From an uncultured Alphaproteobacteria bacterium (GTDB lineage: Bacteria; Pseudomonadota; Alphaproteobacteria; Rhizobiales; Aestuariivirgaceae): a DNA stretch of 64,000 nt. Position numbers and translations under genes: made by a program. Shown here one piece after another: positions 59,915-64,000 of the stretch; position 1 is the first letter of the stretch, and each line of letters starts with the position of its first letter. The notes under the pieces were generated by a model. The model was not told where the DNA came from. It ran no database searches and was given only the letters and a program-made list of their open reading frames with translations. The stretch lies in assembly GCA_937873445.1 (NCBI GenBank), contig CALMWF010000026.1, forward strand, positions 45,628 through 109,627. The letters run 5' to 3'.

Positions 59915-60867
59915 CAGCCGCGCTGCGGCACCGGCCTGGACTTCACGGCGGCGTCGGCGGGTGCCCCCTGCACCTGACGGCTGGAGCCGGTGAGGATGAG
60001 CACCGGGGCGGCCACGAAGATCGAGGAATAGGTGCCGACGATGACACCCCAGATCATGGCGAAGGCAAAGCCGTGAATGACCTCGCCGCCGAAGATATAG
60101 AGGGCGAGCAGCGCAATGAGTGTGCAGATGGAGGTGAGCAGGGTGCGCGGCAGCACCGAGTTGATGGAGAAGTCGATCAGATCGACCAGGCCCATGGATT
60201 TGTATTTGCGCAGATATTCGCGGATCCGGTCAAACACCACGACGGTATCGTTCAGCGAATAGCCGATGATGGTGAGAATGGCGGCGATGATGTTGAGATT
60301 GAATTCAAGCCCCATGACCGAGAACAGGCCGATGGAGAGCAGCACGTCATGGAGCAGCGAAGCGATGCCGCCGACGGCAAACTGCCATTCAAACCGGAAC
60401 CACAGATAGGCCAGCACGCAGATCAGGGCGATGACCGTGGCGATGATGGCGGCCTGGGTCAGCTCGTTCGACACCTTGGGGCCCACGGTTTCGGTGGAGC
60501 GGTATTCCACCCCCTGCCCGAGCGCGTCCTTCACCTTCTGCTGGGCGGCCTGTTCGGCAATTTCGTCACCCTGCGATTCAAGCCGGATCAGCACGTCATT
60601 GGGCGAGCCGAATTCCTGCAATTCGACACTGCCGATGCCCAGCCCGTCGAGGGTGCGGCGCATCTGGTCAAGGTTGGCGGCTTCGGCAGTGCGCACGGTC
60701 ATGACCGTGCCACCCTTGAAATCAATACCGTAATTGAGGCCGATGGTGAGGAAGGCAAGCACAGCCAGGATAGTGGCCAGCCCCGACAGCACGAAGCCAT
60801 AGCGCGACAGGCGCATGAAGGGAATTTTGGTTCCGTCGGGAATGAAGCGGATGGGTTTCCAGCGCAT
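59914..60867 (-). CDS. secF: protein translocase subunit SecF
   Basis: 317-residue RND-type membrane protein; SecDF uses the proton motive force to pull exported proteins. LNYGIDFKGGTVMTVRT near the N terminus is the D1-type signature, and VVFDRIREYLRKYKSMGLVDLIDFSINSVLPRTLLTSICTLIALLALYIFGG is the SecF motif. ATG 60867 overlaps the secD stop (TGATG); an upstream codon at 60906 is inside secD. Confidence 0.97.
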   Translation of the reverse strand: MRWKPIRFIPDGTKIPFMRLSRYGFVLSGLATILAVLAFLTIGLNYGIDFKGGTVMTVRTAEAANLDQMRRTLDGLGIGSVELQEFGSPNDVLIRLESQGDEIAEQAAQQKVKDALGQGVEYRSTETVGPKVSNELTQAAIIATVIALICVLAYLWFRFEWQFAVGGIASLLHDVLLSIGLFSVMGLEFNLNIIAAILTIIGYSLNDTVVVFDRIREYLRKYKSMGLVDLIDFSINSVLPRTLLTSICTLIALLALYIFGGEVIHGFAFAMIWGVIVGTYSSIFVAAPVLILTGSSRQVQGAPADAAVKSRPVPQRG

Positions 60868-62486
60868 CAGAGATTGATCTCCTTCGGCTTGCGGTGGCGC
60901 ACCCACAGGGCAACCAGCAGCCGGGTCAGGGTATAGGCGGTGAACATGGTGGTGGCGATGCCGACGGCCAGCGTGACGGCAAAGCCGCGCACCGGGCCGG
61001 AGCCGACGCCAAACAGCACCAGAGCGGCAATCAGGGTGGTGACATTGGCGTCCACGACGGTGCGCAGCGCCTCGCCAAAGCCCAGGTCAATGGCGCTCAT
61101 CGGGGTGCGGCCGTTGCGCCATTCCTCACGGATGCGCTCATAAATCAGCACGTTGGAGTCCACCGCCATGCCGAGCGTGAGCACGATGCCGGCAATGCCC
61201 GGCAGGGTCAGCGTGAAGCCGAAGAACGACATGATGGCCACCAGCATGATGAGGTTGGCAACCAGGGCAATGTTGGCGATGAGGCCGAAGAAGCCGTAGG
61301 GCAGGAAGATGAAGCCGATGACGGCGGCAAGGCCGATGATGGCGGCGGTGACGCCGGCCTTGATGGAATCAGAGCCGAGGCTGGGACCGACGGTGCGCTC
61401 CTCGACGATGTTGAGCTTGGCGGGCAGAGCGCCCGAGCGCAGCACCACGGCAAGGTTGGCGGTTTCCTCGGTGGAGAAATTGCCGGAAATCTGGCCCGAG
61501 CCACCGAGAATGGCCTCGTTGATATTGGGGTAGGACTGAATGACATCATCCAGCACGATGGCGAAGGGCTTGCCGACATTGTCGGCCGTGAGCTTGCCGA
61601 AGCGCACCGCGCCCTTCTGGTTGAAGCGGAAGGTGACGACCGGCTGGTTGTTCTGGTCGAAGGCGGGCTGGGCGTCCGACAGGTCGGCGCCGTCCACGGT
61701 GGCCCGGCTTGCGGTCTGGATCCACATGGTCTTGGGGCCATCCGGGCGGCGCGGATCGGGCTTCACTTCCAGTGCCTTGCACTCCGGCGGCGGCACGGCA
61801 TTGGGGCCGGTGGCCTGGGTTTCACACATCAGGTTGAAGGTCAGCTTGGCGGTGGTGCCAATGGCAGCCTTGACCTGATCGATGTTCTGGATGCCGGGAA
61901 GCTGAATGGCGATGCGGTCCTTGCCCTGCTGCTGGATCACCGGCTCGGTGGTGCCGAGGGCGTTGATGCGCTTTTCAAGAATGGCAATGGACTGCTTGAT
62001 GGCACCGCCGATCTTGCCCTCAAGGCCAAGCGGGTTCTGGGCAAAGCGGAAATTCTGGCCGTCCTGGGTCAGGTCATAAAGATCAATGGTGCCGCCGCCC
62101 GCCAGAAGGCTGGCCGTCACCGGCTGACGCAGCTTTTCCAGAGCCGTCCTGGCGGCGGCCAGGTCTTCGGGCTTGGTGATGGTGACGCTGACGCCATCGG
62201 CGTTGCGCTGGATGCCGCCGTAACCGATCTTGCCCTCACGCAGGCTGGAGCGGATGTCACTGGCCAGGATCTGGCCGAGCTTGTCGGTCAGGTCCTTGCG
62301 GTCCACCTCCATCTGCACGTTGGAACCGCCGCGCAGGTCAAGTCCCAGGGTGATGGGCCGAAGGCCAAAGGTGTCGAGCATGAAGGCGCGGCCACCCGCC
62401 GGCAGCACATTGGGCAGCGCCACAAACAGCGCCAGAAGCAGCGAGGCGACGATGGCCAGAATTTTCCAGCGCGAAAAAAACAGCAT
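60867..62486 (-). CDS. secD: protein translocase subunit SecD
   Basis: 539-residue partner of SecF. GLDLRGGSNVQMEVDRKDL near residue 50 is the SecD D1 motif, the P1 head contains the repeated periplasmic beta domain, and AGIVLTLGMAVDSNVLIYERIREEWRNGRTPMSAIDLGF carries the conserved Asp of the proton path. Six membrane helices are expected. It follows yajC by 12 nt and overlaps secF by 1 nt. Confidence 0.98.
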   Translation of the reverse strand: MLFFSRWKILAIVASLLLALFVALPNVLPAGGRAFMLDTFGLRPITLGLDLRGGSNVQMEVDRKDLTDKLGQILASDIRSSLREGKIGYGGIQRNADGVSVTITKPEDLAAARTALEKLRQPVTASLLAGGGTIDLYDLTQDGQNFRFAQNPLGLEGKIGGAIKQSIAILEKRINALGTTEPVIQQQGKDRIAIQLPGIQNIDQVKAAIGTTAKLTFNLMCETQATGPNAVPPPECKALEVKPDPRRPDGPKTMWIQTASRATVDGADLSDAQPAFDQNNQPVVTFRFNQKGAVRFGKLTADNVGKPFAIVLDDVIQSYPNINEAILGGSGQISGNFSTEETANLAVVLRSGALPAKLNIVEERTVGPSLGSDSIKAGVTAAIIGLAAVIGFIFLPYGFFGLIANIALVANLIMLVAIMSFFGFTLTLPGIAGIVLTLGMAVDSNVLIYERIREEWRNGRTPMSAIDLGFGEALRTVVDANVTTLIAALVLFGVGSGPVRGFAVTLAVGIATTMFTAYTLTRLLVALWVRHRKPKEINL

Positions 62487-62498
62487 GGGCTGAGGCCG

Positions 62499-62834
62499 TT
62501 ACTTGGTTTCGGCAGAGACGGTCTTGTTACGCAGTTCGGCAATGCCGCCGCGCAGCACCCGAACCTTCACATTCTCGCCCACTTCGACCAGCAGTTCCTG
62601 ATCGTCCACCACCTTGACCACCTTGCCGATGAGGCCGCCATTGGTGACAATGGTGTCACCCTTGGCCACGGCGGCGATCATCGCCTGATAGTCCTTCATC
62701 TTCTTCTGCTGCGGGCGGATGAGCAGGAACCAGAACACCGCCATCATCATGACCAGCGGCAGGATCATGCCGATGAGGCCACCGGCATCGGTGGGGGTGG
62801 CCGCGCTCTGGGCCAGGGCTTCGGTGATGAACAT
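62499..62834 (-). CDS. yajC: preprotein translocase subunit YajC
   Basis: 111-residue single-pass membrane protein of the SecDF-YajC complex. LIGMILPLVMMMAVFWFLLIRPQQKKMKDYQAMI gives the membrane helix followed by the RPQQKK motif, then GDTIVTNGGLIGKVVKV. ATG 62834 is the natural start; an in-frame codon at 62909 adds a non-homologous extension. First gene of yajC-secD-secF. Confidence 0.97.
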   Translation of the reverse strand: MFITEALAQSAATPTDAGGLIGMILPLVMMMAVFWFLLIRPQQKKMKDYQAMIAAVAKGDTIVTNGGLIGKVVKVVDDQELLVEVGENVKVRVLRGGIAELRNKTVSAETK

Positions 62835-62980
62835 GGAAATCTCCCGCAGGGGCGCTCCGTCGGCGCGCCCGGTTAAAGCTGCCGGGAATATAGCGATGGA
62901 AATGCCCATTGCAACCCGGGAAAGCCGATGTGACGCAGGGCCGTCTTTACGGGATGGAGGGGCTGCGCTTTACTTGGGTC

Positions 62981-63844
62981 ATGAGCAAAATCCGCAAAAC
63001 TGACCTGCTGGCGCGCATCGCCGCGGCGCTGGAGCGCCAGCACCCGGCCCCGCCTGCGGCCCCGGACCTATCCCGGCACGATGCCTTTGTGTGGCGGCGC
63101 GATCCGGCCGGACTGGAAGCAGTGGCGCGGGTCAACCGGGTGGACATCAGCCTGCTCCGGGCCATTGACCAGACGCGCGACATCCTGCTGGGCAACACGC
63201 GGCGCTTTGCCGAAGGCCTGCCCGCCAACAACGCGCTGCTCTGGGGGGCGCGCGGCATGGGCAAGTCATCGGTGGTGAAGGCCGTGCATCACGCCGTCAA
63301 TGGCGACAGCGGCGGCACCCTGAAGCTGGTCGAAATCCACCGCGAGGACATCGACACGCTGCCGCGCCTCATGGCGCTGCTCAAGGCCGAGCCGGCCTTC
63401 CGCTTCATTGTGTTCTGCGATGACCTGTCCTTCGACGGCGCCGATGCCTCCTACAAGAGCCTGAAGGCGGCGCTGGAGGGCGGCCTCGAGGGGCGGCCCG
63501 ACAATGTGCTGTTCTATGCCACCTCAAACCGCCGCCACCTGATGGCGCGCGAGATGATCGAAAACGAGCAGTCCACCGCCATCAACCCGTCCGAGGCGGT
63601 GCAGGAAAAGGTGTCCCTGTCGGACCGCTTCGGCCTGTGGCTGGGCTTCCACAACTGTTCGCAGGATGACTATCTGGCGATGATCGCCGGCTACATCGCG
63701 CATTACGGCCTCAAAGCCGATGACGCCCAGTGGCGGGCCGAGGCGCTGGAATGGGCGGCCACACGCGGCGCCCGCTCGGGCCGCGTCGCCTGGCAATTCG
63801 TGCAGGATCTGGCGGGGCGACTGGGGCAACGGTTGGAGTGCTGA
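62981..63844 (+). CDS. DUF815 family AAA-type ATPase
   Basis: 287-residue P-loop protein. Walker A is in ALLWGARGMGKSSVVKAVHHAVN (GARGMGKSS, residues ~88-96) and Walker B in RFIVFCDDLSFDGADASYKSLKAAL. NVLFYATSNRRHLMAREMIEN and SLSDRFGLWLGFHNCSQDDYLAMI are DUF815-specific. Function unknown; the family is sometimes seen next to yajC in alphaproteobacteria. ATG 62981 is used; earlier codons do not look native. Confidence 0.92.
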   Translation: MSKIRKTDLLARIAAALERQHPAPPAAPDLSRHDAFVWRRDPAGLEAVARVNRVDISLLRAIDQTRDILLGNTRRFAEGLPANNALLWGARGMGKSSVVKAVHHAVNGDSGGTLKLVEIHREDIDTLPRLMALLKAEPAFRFIVFCDDLSFDGADASYKSLKAALEGGLEGRPDNVLFYATSNRRHLMAREMIENEQSTAINPSEAVQEKVSLSDRFGLWLGFHNCSQDDYLAMIAGYIAHYGLKADDAQWRAEALEWAATRGARSGRVAWQFVQDLAGRLGQRLEC

Positions 63845-63895
63845 CAGGGCCGTAGCGCCCCGCTTTCTTTGCGCATCATCTTGTCCGAAACCGTC
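63841..63895. repeat. first copy of a 55-bp direct repeat
   Basis: CTGACAGGGCCGTAGCGCCC is followed by a GCGCATCATC…CCGAAACC segment. The identical 55 bases recur at 63946-64000. Starts in the DUF815 stop codon. Tandem spacing is 105 bp, so the full unit probably continues past the window. Confidence 0.85.
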
Positions 63896-63918
63896 TGACG
63901 CCGGTTTCGGGATGATGC
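63873..63918. repeat. palindromic element within the repeat (rhizobial REP-like)
   Basis: GCATCATC (63873-63880) and CCGAAACC (63885-63892) pair with GGTTTCGG (63903-63910) and GATGATGC (63911-63918), leaving a TTGT bulge and a 10-nt loop. Its core GCATCATCTTGTCCGAAA… resembles the palindromes scattered between genes in Hyphomicrobiales genomes. Confidence 0.65.
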
Positions 63919-63945
63919 GGGCGACTGGGGGCAAAGGTTATCAGA

Positions 63946-64000
63946 CTGACAGGGCCGTAGCGCCCCGCTTTCTTTGCGCATCATCTTGTCCGAAACCGTC
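63946..64000. repeat. second copy of the 55-bp direct repeat (cut by window end)
   Basis: Identical over all 55 visible bases to 63841-63895 and ends at the last base of the window, so the true length of the unit is unknown. No gene lies between the copies. Confidence 0.85.

Noticed and set aside
60894..62876. 660-codon open frame antisense to secD and yajC
   Set aside because: Shadow of well-identified secD/yajC; composition is His/Gly/Gln-rich as expected of antisense GC-rich DNA.

Overview
The window is high-GC, gene-dense DNA from an alphaproteobacterium, most likely of the Hyphomicrobiales (Rhizobiales). Four things point there: clpS-clpA order; a corA-crcB-RluA-HAD-ATP12 run; a yajC-secD-secF block followed by homologues of two mitochondrial complex I assembly factors; and palindromic intergenic repeats at the right edge of the kind common in rhizobial genomes. 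No tRNA, rRNA, CRISPR array, insertion sequence or prophage was seen. No stretch over 300 bases lacks a gene; the longest gaps are 1213-1446 (234 bp), 20868-21066 (199 bp) and 14778-14964 (187 bp).

Layout. 1-5313: clpA (partial), clpS, a small orphan gene, parE and homospermidine synthase. 5371-7152: a YejA-like peptide-binding protein. 7196-13125: mfd, sdhE and recG. 13077-19365: a DUF502 membrane protein, an ExoR-like Sel1-repeat protein, an old-yellow-enzyme family oxidoreductase with an upstream chorismate mutase, and comEC. 19449-24935: gltX and gltA flank an octaheme cytochrome c plus membrane cytochrome b pair. 24997-35644: the envelope and translation block (fabZ, bamA, rseP, cdsA, uppS, frr, pyrH, tsf, rpsB), with a Tat-type agmatine-deiminase-like gene and a small membrane protein placed between tsf and pyrH. 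35814-40092: a DUF2339 membrane protein, lipB and a beta-class GST. 40145-48257: both propionyl-CoA carboxylase subunits, separated by rimO and a small set of secreted c-type cytochromes. 48351-57206: ATP12, HAD, RluA, CrcB, CorA, a TadG-like protein, trmFO and a DUF4153 protein. 57275-63844: an orphan LivH with a lipoprotein, complex I assembly factor homologues, secF-secD-yajC and a DUF815 ATPase.

Most genes are core functions. The accessory or unusual parts are: (1) the octaheme cytochrome/cytochrome b module between gltX and gltA, which looks like a quinol-linked periplasmic reductase; (2) a bamA-fabZ block that lacks dxr, lpxD, lpxA, lpxI and lpxB, all normally interleaved there in related bacteria; (3) a secreted cyt c', diheme cytochrome c and small secreted protein set; (4) a membrane gene broken by one in-frame UGA; (5) an isolated LivH that appears to start at CTG; (6) the two genes inserted in the rpsB-tsf-pyrH-frr operon, with a terminator almost touching pyrH.

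All assignments come from reading translated sequence and gene order; no database search was run.
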